Source: Burkholderia aenigmatica
Lineage (GTDB): Bacteria > Pseudomonadota > Gammaproteobacteria > Burkholderiales > Burkholderiaceae
NCBI RefSeq assembly: GCF_902499175.1
Contig: NZ_CABVQC010000002.1
Coordinates: forward strand, 124,001 to 188,000
Reading direction: 5' to 3'
DNA: 64,000 bases
Shown here: positions 18,764-27,609 of the stretch, one piece after another
How the letters are laid out: every line of letters begins with the position of its first letter
How positions within the stretch are numbered: the first letter of the stretch is position 1
Notes under the pieces: model-generated
Seen by the model: only the letters and a program-made list of their open reading frames with translations
Told to the model about the DNA's origin: nothing
Database searches by the model: none
Made by a program: the position numbers and the translations under genes

Positions 18764-19648
18764 GTGAGCGATGCCACCACCCTGTCGGTCGAAGGCTTTT
18801 TCGACCCGGCGACCCACACCGTCAGCTATCTGCTGCTCGATACCGCGAGCCGCGCGTGCGCGCTGATCGACAGCGTGCTCGACTACGACCCGAAATCCGG
18901 CCGCACCCACACGGCCAGCGCCGACCGGCTGATCGCCCGCGTCGCCGAACTCGGCGCGGACGTGCACTGGCTGCTGGAAACCCATGTGCACGCCGACCAC
19001 CTGTCGGCCGCGCCGTACCTGAAGGAACACGTCGGCGGCCGGATCGCGATCGGTTCGCACGTGCGCCGCGTGCAGCACGTGTTCGGCACGCTGTTCAACG
19101 CGGGCCCCGGCTTCGCGCAGGACGGCCGCCAGTTCGACCGGCTGCTCGACGATGGCGACACGCTCGCGCTCGGCGCGCTGACGATCCGCGCGCTGCATAC
19201 GCCGGGCCACACGCCCGCGTGCATGACCTACTGCGTCGACGACGCGACGCAGCGCGCGGCCTTCGTCGGCGACACGCTGTTCATGCCCGACTACGGCACG
19301 GCGCGCTGCGACTTCCCGGGCGGCGACGCGCGCACGCTGTACCGCTCGATCGCGCGCGTGCTCGGCCTGCCGCCCGACACGCGCCTGTACCTGTGCCACG
19401 ACTACCAGCCAGGCGGCCGCGACGTGCAGTTCGAGACGACCGTGGCCGAGCAGCGCCTCGCGAACGTGCACGTGAAGGACGGCGTGACCGAGGACGATTT
19501 CGTCGCGATGCGCACCGCGCGCGACGCCACGCTCGCGATGCCGGTGCTGATGCTGCCGTCCGTGCAGGTCAACATGCGCGCCGGCCACCTGCCCGAGCCC
19601 GAAAACAATGGCGTGCGCTACCTGAAGATCCCGCTCGACGCGATCTGA
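18764..19648 (+). CDS. Persulfide dioxygenase (ETHE1-like metallo-beta-lactamase fold)
   Basis: A 294-residue metallo-beta-lactamase-fold iron enzyme that oxidises glutathione persulfide to sulfite and glutathione in the cytosol. The metal motif HVHADHL is at about residue 75, the second-shell GHTPACMTY after HTPGH, and the third ligand Asp in FVGDTLF. These fit the persulfide dioxygenase group rather than glyoxalase II. GTG at 18764 with GAGGA six bases upstream is chosen. An ATG at 18731 would be almost leaderless from the predicted sigma-54 start site, and one at 18695 lies upstream of the promoter. It is the first gene of the FisR-controlled operon. Confidence 0.9.
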   Translation: MSDATTLSVEGFFDPATHTVSYLLLDTASRACALIDSVLDYDPKSGRTHTASADRLIARVAELGADVHWLLETHVHADHLSAAPYLKEHVGGRIAIGSHVRRVQHVFGTLFNAGPGFAQDGRQFDRLLDDGDTLALGALTIRALHTPGHTPACMTYCVDDATQRAAFVGDTLFMPDYGTARCDFPGGDARTLYRSIARVLGLPPDTRLYLCHDYQPGGRDVQFETTVAEQRLANVHVKDGVTEDDFVAMRTARDATLAMPVLMLPSVQVNMRAGHLPEPENNGVRYLKIPLDAI

Positions 19649-19677
19649 GCCGCGCGCCCCACCCGGAGAACCCCGAC

Positions 19678-21345
19678 ATGACCATCCGCAAGCTGACCGA
19701 CGCGCTGTCGGTCTCGCCGCAGATCGCGGCGGCCGACCTGCCCGCGCTTCACGCGGCCGGCATCCGCGCGATCATCTGCAACCGCCCCGACGGCGAAGGC
19801 CCCGACCAGCCGACCGTCACCGAGATCCGCGCCGCCGCCGCGCCGCTCGGCATCGACGTGCATTACCTGCCGGTCGATACGGGCAAGGTGACCGACGACC
19901 AGGCCACGCAGTTCGGCGCGCTCGTCGCGTCGCTTGAAGGCCCGGTGCTCGCGTACTGCCGCAGCGGCACGCGTTCGGCCACGCTGTGGGCGCTGTCGCA
20001 AGCCGGCCTGCGCCCGCTGAACGACATCGTCGCGACGGCCGCTGCGGCCGGCTACGACCTGCGCGCGCTCGCCTCGCGGGTCGTGCAAGGCGGCAGGCAG
20101 GCGGCACCGGCCGTCGACGCGCGGCACGACATCGTGATCGTCGGCGCGGGCGCGGCCGGCATCGCGGTCGCATCGAGCCTGCTCGCGCGCGACGCATCGC
20201 TCGACATCGCGGTGATCGATCCGGCCGACGTTCACTACTACCAGCCGGGCTGGACGATGGTTGGCGCGGGCGTGTTCCGGCCCGAGACCACCGCGCGCCG
20301 GATGACCGACGTGCTGCCGCGCGGCGTGCACCGGATCCAGGCCGCCGTCGCGGGCTTCGAGCCCGACGCGCAGACGGTCGTGCTCGACGGCTGCCGCCGC
20401 ATCGGGTATCGCAAGCTCGTCGTGTGTCCGGGGCTCAAGCTCGACTGGCACGCGATCGACGGCCTCGCCGACACGCTCGGCCGCAACGGCGTCACGTCGA
20501 ACTACCGCTACGATCTCGCGCCGTACACGTGGGAGCTCGTGCGCGCGTTCCGCGGCGGCAACGCCCTCTTCACGCAGCCGCCGATGCCGATCAAGTGCGC
20601 CGGTGCGCCGCAGAAGGCGATGTACCTGTCGTGCGACCACTGGCGGCGCGCGGGCCGCCTCGAGGCCGCGAACGTCGAGTTCCTGAATGCGGGCGGCGCG
20701 CTGTTCGGCGTCGCCGACTACGTGCCCGCGCTGATGGAGTACGTGAAAAGCTACGACATCGCGCTGTCGTTCGGCCACAACCTCGTCTCGATCGACGGGC
20801 CCGCACGCCGCGCGACGTTCGCACGCGCGCTGCCGGACGGCGGCAAGGAAACCGTCGTGCGCTCGTTCGACATGATCCATGTGGTGCCGCCGCAGAAGGC
20901 GCCCGACTTCGTGCGTTCGAGCCCGCTCGCCGACGCGGCCGGCTGGATCGACGTCGATCCGGCGACGCTGCGGCACCGGCAGTTCCCGGACATCTACGCG
21001 CTCGGCGACGCGACCAACACGACCAATGCGAAAACGGCCGCGGCCGCCCGCAAGCAGGCGCCCGTCGTTGCGCACAACCTGCTCGCGTCGCTCGGCCGCG
21101 CGCACGGCGATGCCGCGTATGACGGCTACGGCTCGTGCCCGCTCACCGTCGAGCGCGGCAAGATCGTGCTCGCCGAATTCCTGTACGGCGGCAAGGTCGC
21201 GCCGACCTTCCCCGCGTGGCTGATCGACAGCAAGCGCCCGTCGCGGCTCGCGTGGCTGCTCAAGGAGCGCGTGCTGCCGCCGCTCTACTGGAAGGCGATG
21301 CTCAAGGGCCGCGAATGGCTCGCGAAGCCCGCGATCGCACGTTGA
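19678..21345 (+). CDS. DUF442 rhodanese-like domain fused to type II sulfide:quinone oxidoreductase
   Basis: A 555-residue fusion. Residues 1-~115 are a DUF442/TIGR01244 phosphatase-fold domain with a rhodanese-like active loop CRSGTRS. From ~residue 145 comes an FAD enzyme: dinucleotide motif VIVGAGAAG, redox Cys in PPMPIKCAGAPQK and the partner Cys in YGSCPLTVE, the type II SQR (human SQRDL-like) arrangement. It oxidises sulfide to sulfane sulfur and reduces quinone at the inner membrane face. The N-terminal domain likely relays the persulfide to an acceptor such as glutathione for the upstream dioxygenase. ATG at 19678 follows GGAGAA and lies 29 bases after the dioxygenase stop. Confidence 0.92.
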   Translation: MTIRKLTDALSVSPQIAAADLPALHAAGIRAIICNRPDGEGPDQPTVTEIRAAAAPLGIDVHYLPVDTGKVTDDQATQFGALVASLEGPVLAYCRSGTRSATLWALSQAGLRPLNDIVATAAAAGYDLRALASRVVQGGRQAAPAVDARHDIVIVGAGAAGIAVASSLLARDASLDIAVIDPADVHYYQPGWTMVGAGVFRPETTARRMTDVLPRGVHRIQAAVAGFEPDAQTVVLDGCRRIGYRKLVVCPGLKLDWHAIDGLADTLGRNGVTSNYRYDLAPYTWELVRAFRGGNALFTQPPMPIKCAGAPQKAMYLSCDHWRRAGRLEAANVEFLNAGGALFGVADYVPALMEYVKSYDIALSFGHNLVSIDGPARRATFARALPDGGKETVVRSFDMIHVVPPQKAPDFVRSSPLADAAGWIDVDPATLRHRQFPDIYALGDATNTTNAKTAAAARKQAPVVAHNLLASLGRAHGDAAYDGYGSCPLTVERGKIVLAEFLYGGKVAPTFPAWLIDSKRPSRLAWLLKERVLPPLYWKAMLKGREWLAKPAIAR

Positions 21346-21363
21346 CCGGAGCCCGCTGACGTC

Positions 21364-22170
21364 ATGCTGATTTCCCTCGTACTGGGCGGTTTCGTCGGTG
21401 CCGTGCTCGGCCTGACCGGCGCCGGCGGCGGCATCCTCGCGGTGCCCGCGCTCGTCGTCGGCATGGGCTGGCCGATGCAGCAGGCCACGCCCGTCGCGCT
21501 CGTCGCGGTGGCTGGCAGCGCCGCGCTCGGCGCGCTCGAAGGTTTCCGCCGCGGGCTCGTGCGCTATCGCGCGGCGCTGCTGATGGCCGTGGCCGGCGTG
21601 CCGCTGACCACGCTCGGCGTGCGGCTCGCGCACGTGCTGCCGCAACGCCTGCTGCTCGCGCTGTTCGCACTGACGATGCTGATCGTCGCCGGCCGCCTGT
21701 TGCGGCAGGCGCTGCGGCGCGCGCCGGTCGACGCCGACGCGTCGCCGCTGTGCGTCGGCCGCGTGAATCCCGATACGGGCCGGCTCGTGTGGTCCTGGCC
21801 AGTTGGCGTCGCGCTGGCGTCGACCGGTGCGATGACGGGCCTGATGACGGGGCTGCTCGGCGTCGGCGGCGGCTTCGTGATCGTGCCGATGCTGCGCAAG
21901 TTCACGAACGTGTCGATGCATGGCGTCGTCGCGACGTCGCTGATGGTGATCGCGCTCGTCGGCACCGGCGGCGTGTTCGCGACGCTCGTGTCGGGCACGC
22001 GCGCACCGCTCGACGTGACGCTGTGGTTCACGGTCGCAACCGCGCTCGGCATGGCCGCCGGCCGCGGCGCGTCGCACCACCTCGCGGCGCGGCACGTGCA
22101 GGCCGGGTTCGCGGCCGTGCTCGTGTGTGTCGCGCTCGGGCTGCTGGCGAAGGCGGCGTTCGGCGCGTAA
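21364..22170 (+). CDS. TauE/SafE-family sulfite exporter
   Basis: A 268-residue inner-membrane protein with about eight TM helices in two repeats. The duplicated TauE/SafE signatures are visible (GAVLGLTGAGGGILAVPAL near the N-terminus and GLMTGLLGVGGGFVIVPML near residue 160). It lies 18 bases after the SQR fusion stop. In this operon it would export the sulfite made by persulfide oxidation, completing H2S to sulfane sulfur to sulfite to efflux. Transport of other organosulfonates is the alternative. Confidence 0.88.
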   Translation: MLISLVLGGFVGAVLGLTGAGGGILAVPALVVGMGWPMQQATPVALVAVAGSAALGALEGFRRGLVRYRAALLMAVAGVPLTTLGVRLAHVLPQRLLLALFALTMLIVAGRLLRQALRRAPVDADASPLCVGRVNPDTGRLVWSWPVGVALASTGAMTGLMTGLLGVGGGFVIVPMLRKFTNVSMHGVVATSLMVIALVGTGGVFATLVSGTRAPLDVTLWFTVATALGMAAGRGASHHLAARHVQAGFAAVLVCVALGLLAKAAFGA

Positions 22171-22329
22171 GGCGGCATACGATCGGGCGCGGGCAACGAG
22201 CCGGCGCCCGGATCGCGCTGAGGCCGCCACGCCGAAATCTTCACAATTCGCCGGGAGTCCCGTGCTAGATTCGTGGCGCGTCGCCATCGCGACGGGTATC
22301 GAATCTAACAACTAGTAAGGATTCCTGTA

Positions 22330-23931
22330 ATGGCCATCAGCACACGAGGATGCGCGGCGATTGCCACGCTGCTGTTCGCACCGCTCACCGCTTTCGCCAC
22401 CCCGGCCTACACCGCCGCATTGACGCTCGCCACGCTGTCGCCACCGGTCGGTGGAACCGACAAGGCCACGCTCAAGCTCACCAACACCGGCACCGCGCCC
22501 GCAGCTGCCGGGCTGTTCATCGGGATGCCGGCCGGCTTCAGCGCGAACGGTCTCACCAGCACCTGCGGCGGCACGCTCACCGACGACGGTGCGTCGCGCG
22601 CGACACTGTCGGGCATGACGGTGCCGGCCGGCGGCACCTGCACGCTCGGCTTCACGCTCGACGTGCCGCCCGTCGCGGCGCTGCCGCCGGCGGGTGCGCG
22701 CAGCTTCACGATCGCGGCCGGCACGGCCGCGGGGCTCGCGACGCTGTCCGCCACCACGGCACCCACACTCTCCGGCTTCCTCGGTTCGACGCCGGGCCTT
22801 TACAGCAACACGTGGTTTCCGTCGACGGTGCGCAGCGTCGGCACCCTCGACCTGTTCATCACGCCGCAGACGGACCCGGGCCCGAACTCGAACGTGTTCT
22901 GGTCGAACCAGGTCAATTCGCTGCACGGCTATACCGGCCTGCAGTCGACCGAGCTGGTGTCGGCCAGCGAAGGCGTCGGCAAGCAATTCCTGTTCAGCCT
23001 GTGGGGCGCGACCGCCGCGAAGCCCGGCACGCCCGCGAGCGCCGGCATCGGCGCGGGCAGCTATTGCACGGTCAGCGGCTCGGCGACCGACGGCAGCGCG
23101 GGCGCGCAGTGCCGTTATCGCTACGACTGGCAGGCCGGCCACACCTACCGGTTCCGCATCACGCCCGACGCGAACCAGGGCCCCGGCTGGTTCAAGAGCA
23201 ACGTCACCGACGTGACGCCCGGCTCGACCGGCGACAGCTTCGACATCGGCAGCATCTATGTCGGCACGACGCAGACGCAGGTGCCCGTCTCGTCGATCAG
23301 CCAGTGGGTCGAATATTTCGACTGGAACTCGAGCCGCACGAGTTGCACGTCGATCGCGTACACGGACGCGCAGTTCAGCATTCACGCGTACGACGCGATC
23401 GGCAACGCGGTGACGGTGCCGGCGCCGTCGGTCACGGTCAACAAGACCTGCCCGGCCAGCGATGCGAATGCGTCCGTGTCGAACGGCGTCGCGACGCTGA
23501 TCGGCGGCCCGCAGCAATCGGCAGCCGGCCTCGTGAAAGCGAACGGTACCTGCCTGACCGCGTCCGGCGGCCTGGCTGACGGCCATCCGGCCGTGCTCGG
23601 CGCCTGTCCGACACTCGCATCGGTGCGCACGTCCGGCGGCACGCACTTCAATCCGCAACTGTGGGTCGTTGCGGGTGACGGTACGCTGCAGACCAAGTAC
23701 AGCTACTGCCTCACCGCGCAAGCCAACGGCGCGCTGCTGCGCACGTGCGCGGCCGGTGCGGCGGATCAGCAATGGCGGGTGAAAGCCGGCACGGCACCCG
23801 GTTCGGCGCAACTCGTGTCGCAGTCGACAGGCAGCTGCCTGGCGCCTGCCGCCGGCGGCACGTTGACGCTCCAGCCGTGCACGGCCGCCACGGCAGTCTG
23901 GACGACGCCCGGCAAGAGCTTCGCGTACTGA
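22330..23931 (+). CDS. Secreted protein with C-terminal ricin-type lectin repeat
   Basis: A 533-residue exported protein with a Sec signal (MAISTRGCAAIATLLFAPLTAFA). Residues ~25-145 are a Thr/Ala/Gly-rich beta-sandwich like bacterial DUF11 modules. The middle (~160-375) contains FWSNQVNSLHGYTGLQSTEL and QWVEYFDWNSSR and resembles DUF3472-type surface domains. The C-terminal ~120 residues are a ricin B-like beta-trefoil (GTCLTASGG, SYCLTAQANGALLRTC, DQQWRV with the QxW core, GSCLAPAAGGTL). It likely binds surface or host glycans; the catalytic role is unknown. AAGGATTCCTGTA precedes ATG at 22330. It ends before the terminator at 23961. Confidence 0.75.
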   Translation: MAISTRGCAAIATLLFAPLTAFATPAYTAALTLATLSPPVGGTDKATLKLTNTGTAPAAAGLFIGMPAGFSANGLTSTCGGTLTDDGASRATLSGMTVPAGGTCTLGFTLDVPPVAALPPAGARSFTIAAGTAAGLATLSATTAPTLSGFLGSTPGLYSNTWFPSTVRSVGTLDLFITPQTDPGPNSNVFWSNQVNSLHGYTGLQSTELVSASEGVGKQFLFSLWGATAAKPGTPASAGIGAGSYCTVSGSATDGSAGAQCRYRYDWQAGHTYRFRITPDANQGPGWFKSNVTDVTPGSTGDSFDIGSIYVGTTQTQVPVSSISQWVEYFDWNSSRTSCTSIAYTDAQFSIHAYDAIGNAVTVPAPSVTVNKTCPASDANASVSNGVATLIGGPQQSAAGLVKANGTCLTASGGLADGHPAVLGACPTLASVRTSGGTHFNPQLWVVAGDGTLQTKYSYCLTAQANGALLRTCAAGAADQQWRVKAGTAPGSAQLVSQSTGSCLAPAAGGTLTLQPCTAATAVWTTPGKSFAY

Positions 23932-23960
23932 GCGGCGCCGCCCCACGCGCAGCGCCACCG

Positions 23961-24001
23961 AACAAAACGCCCGGCCCGACTCGTCGTCGGCACCGGGCGT
24001 T
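23961..24001 (+). repeat. 41-bp repeat copy 1, containing a rho-independent terminator
   Basis: The stem AACGCCCGG pairs with CCGGGCGTT and is followed by a run of T, giving a clear terminator for the lectin-like gene. The whole 41-bp block recurs exactly at 24557-24597 in the same orientation, on the other side of a small membrane gene. The T tract continues to 24005 in this copy only. Confidence 0.9.
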
Positions 24002-24073
24002 TTTTACTGCAACGGGCACCACCGGCCAACGGAACGATAGCCCATCGTCATCAAAACAGCTGCGGCGTAACCG

Positions 24074-24535
24074 TCATTTGAGCCATTCACGCAGTCTGCC
24101 GGCAATGCTGGATCGCTCGACATACCCCAGCGCCGAAACCGCGCACATCGCTCCGATTGCCGCATACAGCAACACCATTTCTCCGTTCCTTGCGACGTCC
24201 GGCCATCCCGCGTTGGTCAAAACCGCAAGAACGATCGATCCTGCAACGCCGCCCACGATGACCAGCATCGGCAAGACCGCCTTCCGCGGAAGACGTGTGC
24301 CAACCCAATAGACCGGATACGAAAGCAGCATGGCCACCGGAAATGCAACCGCGAAAGCAACCACGGAAAAAACGATCGACACACCGCCGAAATCCCTGAC
24401 GGACAAAATGCCGATGAGCAAGCCGGCCACGATCGCGGCAGTCAGACTTGCGCCAAGCCATTCAGAAATCTTCAATTTTTTCTCCCGTGGCGCCCGCCGG
24501 CCATTCGGAGCGGCTTTGGCACTTTTGCGAGGCAT
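24074..24535 (-). CDS. Small hypothetical membrane protein between terminator repeats
   Basis: A 153-residue protein with a basic N-terminus (MPRKSAKAAPNGRRAPREKK) and four hydrophobic segments (around residues 28-48, 52-72, 85-108 and 117-140). I do not recognise a family. Its base composition is visibly lower in GC than the neighbours, with AT-rich runs such as those around 24340-24380. It sits alone between the two exact 41-bp terminator repeats. This suggests it was acquired as a unit. Confidence 0.65.
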   Translation of the reverse strand: MPRKSAKAAPNGRRAPREKKLKISEWLGASLTAAIVAGLLIGILSVRDFGGVSIVFSVVAFAVAFPVAMLLSYPVYWVGTRLPRKAVLPMLVIVGGVAGSIVLAVLTNAGWPDVARNGEMVLLYAAIGAMCAVSALGYVERSSIAGRLREWLK

Positions 24536-24556
24536 ATCTGCAAGCCCGTCTCGTCA

Positions 24557-24597
24557 AACAAAACGCCCGGCCCGACTCGTCGTCGGCACCGGGCGTT
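24557..24597 (+). repeat. 41-bp repeat copy 2 (terminator stem without T tract)
   Basis: This is an exact copy of 23961-24001. Downstream it runs into GTCCAT rather than T residues, so it is probably less effective as a plus-strand terminator. On the minus strand the AAAA before the stem provides a U tract, so it can still terminate the potI-side transcript 25 bases after the potI stop. Confidence 0.9.
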
Positions 24598-24622
24598 GTC
24601 CATCGCGATCACAACCTGAACG

Positions 24623-25444
24623 TCAAGTCGCGAACCCTGCCATCCGCTTGCGTTCCTGCCGCAGCATCACGAAGTTCGCGATCACGACGCCGGCCGTCAC
24701 CGCGACGATGAACAGCGTCGCGAGCGCATTCATCTCCGGATTCAACCCGAGGCGCACGCGCGAGAACACCACGAGCGGCAGCGTCGTCGAGCCGGGACCC
24801 GACAGGAACGCCGACAGCACGAGGTCGTCGATCGACAGCGTGAACGACAGCAGCCAGCCCGCGATCAGCGCCTGCGAGATCAGCGGCAGCGTGATCGTGA
24901 AGAACACCTTCAGCGGCGTCGCGCCGAGATCGAGCGCGGCTTCCTCCAGCGACGGGTTCAGCTCGCGCACGCGCGACTGCACGATGATGGCCACGTACGA
25001 GATGCACAGCATCACGTGGCCGAGCCAGATCGTGAACACGCCACGCTCGGCCGGCCAGCCGATCCACTTCGCCAGTTCGATGAACAGCAGCAGCAGCGAG
25101 ATCCCCTGAATCACCTCGGGAATCACGAGCGGCGCGTTGATCATCCCGCTGAACAGCGCGAAGCCGCGAAAGCGCCCCATCCGGGCGAGCACGAAACCGG
25201 CCCAGGTGCCGATGATCACCGACGCGAACGCGGTCAGCACGCCGATCTTCAGCGACAGCCACGCGGCCGTCAGCAGCTCGTCGTCCTCGACCAGCGCCGT
25301 GTACCAGCGGAACGAGAAGCCCGACCACACGGTGACGAGCTTCGACTCGTTGAACGAATAGACGATCAGGCTGACGATCGGGATATAGAGGAACGCGAAG
25401 CCGGCAAACAGCGCCGCGAACTGCAGGTAACGATTCGGCTTCAT
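24623..25444 (-). CDS. potI: Putrescine/spermidine ABC transporter permease (PotI-like)
   Basis: A 273-residue inner-membrane permease with six TM helices starting MKPNRYLQFAALFAGFAFLYIPI. The EAA loop that contacts the ATPase is visible as EEAALDLGATPLKVFFTITLPLI. The start overlaps the stop of potH by four bases. It is the last gene of potF-G-H-I and forms the heterodimeric channel with PotH, importing putrescine. Confidence 0.93.
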   Translation of the reverse strand: MKPNRYLQFAALFAGFAFLYIPIVSLIVYSFNESKLVTVWSGFSFRWYTALVEDDELLTAAWLSLKIGVLTAFASVIIGTWAGFVLARMGRFRGFALFSGMINAPLVIPEVIQGISLLLLFIELAKWIGWPAERGVFTIWLGHVMLCISYVAIIVQSRVRELNPSLEEAALDLGATPLKVFFTITLPLISQALIAGWLLSFTLSIDDLVLSAFLSGPGSTTLPLVVFSRVRLGLNPEMNALATLFIVAVTAGVVIANFVMLRQERKRMAGFAT

Positions 25445-26367
25445 CGGCGGCCTCCCTGCTCCTTCGCCTGGAAGTGCTGGAACATCGCCATCGGCACGAG
25501 CAGCAGCAGCACCATCGCGCAGGTCACGGCCGACGCCATCGGCCAGTCTGCGTTGTTGAAGAACTCATTCCACATCACGCGGCCGATCATCAGCGTGTTC
25601 GCGCCACCGAGCAGCTCGGGAATCACGTACTCGCCCACCGCCGGGATGAACACGAGCAGGCAGCCCGCGATGATCCCGTTCTTCGACAACGGCAGCGTGA
25701 TCTGCACGAACGCCTTCCACGGCTTCGCGCCGAGGTCGTAAGCGGCTTCGAGCAGGCGCAGGTCCATCTTCACCAGGTGCGCGTACAGCGGCATCACGAG
25801 AAACGGCAGGTACGAATACACCATCCCGATGTACACCGCGTAGTTGGTGCGATACAGCTCGATCGGCGTATGGGTCAGGCCGATCCACATCAGGAAGTTG
25901 TTCAGCAGCCCGTTGTTCTTCAGGATGCCGATCCACGCGTACACGCGGATCAGGAACGACGTCCAGAACGGCAGCATCACGCCCATCATCAGCAGGTTGC
26001 GGGTCGCCGGGTTCGAGCGCGCGATGTAGTACGCCATCGGATAGCCGATCAGCAAACACAGCAGCGTCGTGATCGCGGCCACCCACACCGAGTTCACGTA
26101 GGTCGCGAAATACAGGCTGTCCGTGAACAGGAACGCATAGTGCGACAGGTTCAGCGCGACGTGCACGACGCCGTCGGTATACGACGCAAGCTCCGTGTAC
26201 GGCGGGATGCCGAGCTGCAGCTCCGCGAAGCTGATCTTGACGACCAGCACGAACGGCACGAGGAAGAACAGCACGAGCCACGTGAACGGCCCCGCGACGA
26301 CCGCCGTGGCGCCCGTCAGGTTGAAGCGCCGCACCGGCCACGAGAGCATGGACTTGAAGGTGGTCAT
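25441..26367 (-). CDS. potH: Putrescine/spermidine ABC transporter permease (PotH-like)
   Basis: A 308-residue permease with six TM helices. The EAA motif reads LEAAYDLGAKPWKAFVQITLPL. The upstream N-terminal segment (WLVLFFLVPFVLVVKISF) is typical of PotH/PotB. Its ATG overlaps the potG stop (ATGA), and its own stop overlaps potI, so G-H-I are translationally coupled. Confidence 0.93.
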   Translation of the reverse strand: MTTFKSMLSWPVRRFNLTGATAVVAGPFTWLVLFFLVPFVLVVKISFAELQLGIPPYTELASYTDGVVHVALNLSHYAFLFTDSLYFATYVNSVWVAAITTLLCLLIGYPMAYYIARSNPATRNLLMMGVMLPFWTSFLIRVYAWIGILKNNGLLNNFLMWIGLTHTPIELYRTNYAVYIGMVYSYLPFLVMPLYAHLVKMDLRLLEAAYDLGAKPWKAFVQITLPLSKNGIIAGCLLVFIPAVGEYVIPELLGGANTLMIGRVMWNEFFNNADWPMASAVTCAMVLLLLVPMAMFQHFQAKEQGGRR

Positions 26368-27524
26368 GACGTCAGCACCACGCCGGCCGTCGCGCTCCAG
26401 CGCACGTAGATCTCGTCGCCGAGCGACGGCGTGTCGAGCTCGGAAATCGCGAGGCTCGACACGTTCGCGATCACCGTCTTGCCCGCGTCGAGCCTCACGT
26501 GATACAGCGAGTAGCCGCCCATGTACGCGACGTTGCTGATCCGGCCGCGCGCCCAGTTGAACGCGCCTTCGGGCGGCTTGCGCGTGAGCGCGATCCGTTC
26601 GGGGCGCACCGACACCGTGACCGGCATCCCGAGCGGGCCCGAGATCCCGTGGCTCACGTACAGCCGGCTCGGCAGCTCCGGCGATTCGATGTACACGTGG
26701 TCGGGCTCGTCCTCGACGGTCACGCCTTCGAACAGGTTCGTCGAGCCGATGAATTCCGCCGAGAAGCGGCTGTTCGGATATTCGTACACTTCGTTCGGCG
26801 AGCCGATCTGCACGATCTGCCCTTCGCTCATCACCGCGAGGCGATTCGCCATCGTCATCGCCTCTTCCTGGTCGTGCGTGACCATGATGCAGGTGACGCC
26901 CACCTTGTTCAGGATGTTGACGAGCTCGATCTGCGTGCGCTGGCGGATCTGCTTGTCGAGCGCGGACATCGGCTCGTCGAGCAGCAGCAGCTTCGGACGC
27001 TTGACCAGCGAGCGCGCGAGCGCGACGCGCTGCTGCTGGCCGCCCGACAGCTGATGCGGCTTGCGCTTCGCGTACTTGCTCATCTGCACGAGTTCGAGCG
27101 CCGATGCGACGCGCTCCTTCAGCTCGGCCTTCGGCGTGCCTTCCTGCTTGAGACCGAACGCGACGTTCGACTCGACCGACATGTGCGGGAACAGCGCATA
27201 CGACTGGAACATCATGTTCACGGGCCGCTTGTACGGCGGCATCTGCGCGAGATCCTCGCCGTCGATCAGGATCTTGCCCGACGTGACCGTCTCGAGGCCC
27301 GCGAGCATCCGCAGCAACGTCGACTTGCCGCAGCCCGAGCTGCCGAGCAGCGCGAACAGCTCGCCCTGGCGCACGGTCAGGTTGACGCTGCGCACGGCTT
27401 CGGTGTCGCCGAATTTCTTGACGACGTCGACGATCTGGACAAAGGTCTCGGCGCGCGCATCGGCGCCGGAGGAGGAAACGGAGGACGGCGCGCCCGCGAC
27501 CGGCGCACCCGACTGGCTATTCAT
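26364..27524 (-). CDS. potG: Putrescine/spermidine ABC transporter ATPase (PotG/PotA-like)
   Basis: A 386-residue ABC ATPase: Walker A GSSGCGKST, Q-loop FQSYALFPHM, signature LSGGQQQR, Walker B LLLLDEPMSALD, and the switch His in MVTHDQEEAM. The C-terminal ~130 residues form the TOBE/OB regulatory domain typical of polyamine importers. The first ~25 residues (SGAPVAGAPSSVSSSG) are a low-complexity extension, so a later start is possible, though none has a better ribosome site. Energises PotH/PotI. Confidence 0.93.
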   Translation of the reverse strand: MNSQSGAPVAGAPSSVSSSGADARAETFVQIVDVVKKFGDTEAVRSVNLTVRQGELFALLGSSGCGKSTLLRMLAGLETVTSGKILIDGEDLAQMPPYKRPVNMMFQSYALFPHMSVESNVAFGLKQEGTPKAELKERVASALELVQMSKYAKRKPHQLSGGQQQRVALARSLVKRPKLLLLDEPMSALDKQIRQRTQIELVNILNKVGVTCIMVTHDQEEAMTMANRLAVMSEGQIVQIGSPNEVYEYPNSRFSAEFIGSTNLFEGVTVEDEPDHVYIESPELPSRLYVSHGISGPLGMPVTVSVRPERIALTRKPPEGAFNWARGRISNVAYMGGYSLYHVRLDAGKTVIANVSSLAISELDTPSLGDEIYVRWSATAGVVLTS

Positions 27525-27557
27525 GATGTGCTGCTTCTCTCCTGCGTTGAACGAACA

Positions 27558-27582
27558 AAGCCCCCGGGGGTACCAGGGGCTT
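27558..27582 (-). terminator. Intergenic hairpin between potF and potG
   Basis: AAGCCCC and GGGGCTT are exact complements around an 11-base GC-rich loop, followed on the minus strand by TTTGTT. A partial terminator or 3' stabiliser here would let the binding protein (PotF) be made in excess of the membrane components, as is usual for ABC importers. Confidence 0.55.
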
Positions 27583-27609
27583 CATGACTGCTGGGAACAT
27601 CGGTGCGTG

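Noticed and set aside
19618..22311. 897-codon minus-strand frame across SQR and TauE genes
   Set aside because: No domain signatures; the opposite strand carries a full sulfide oxidation operon.
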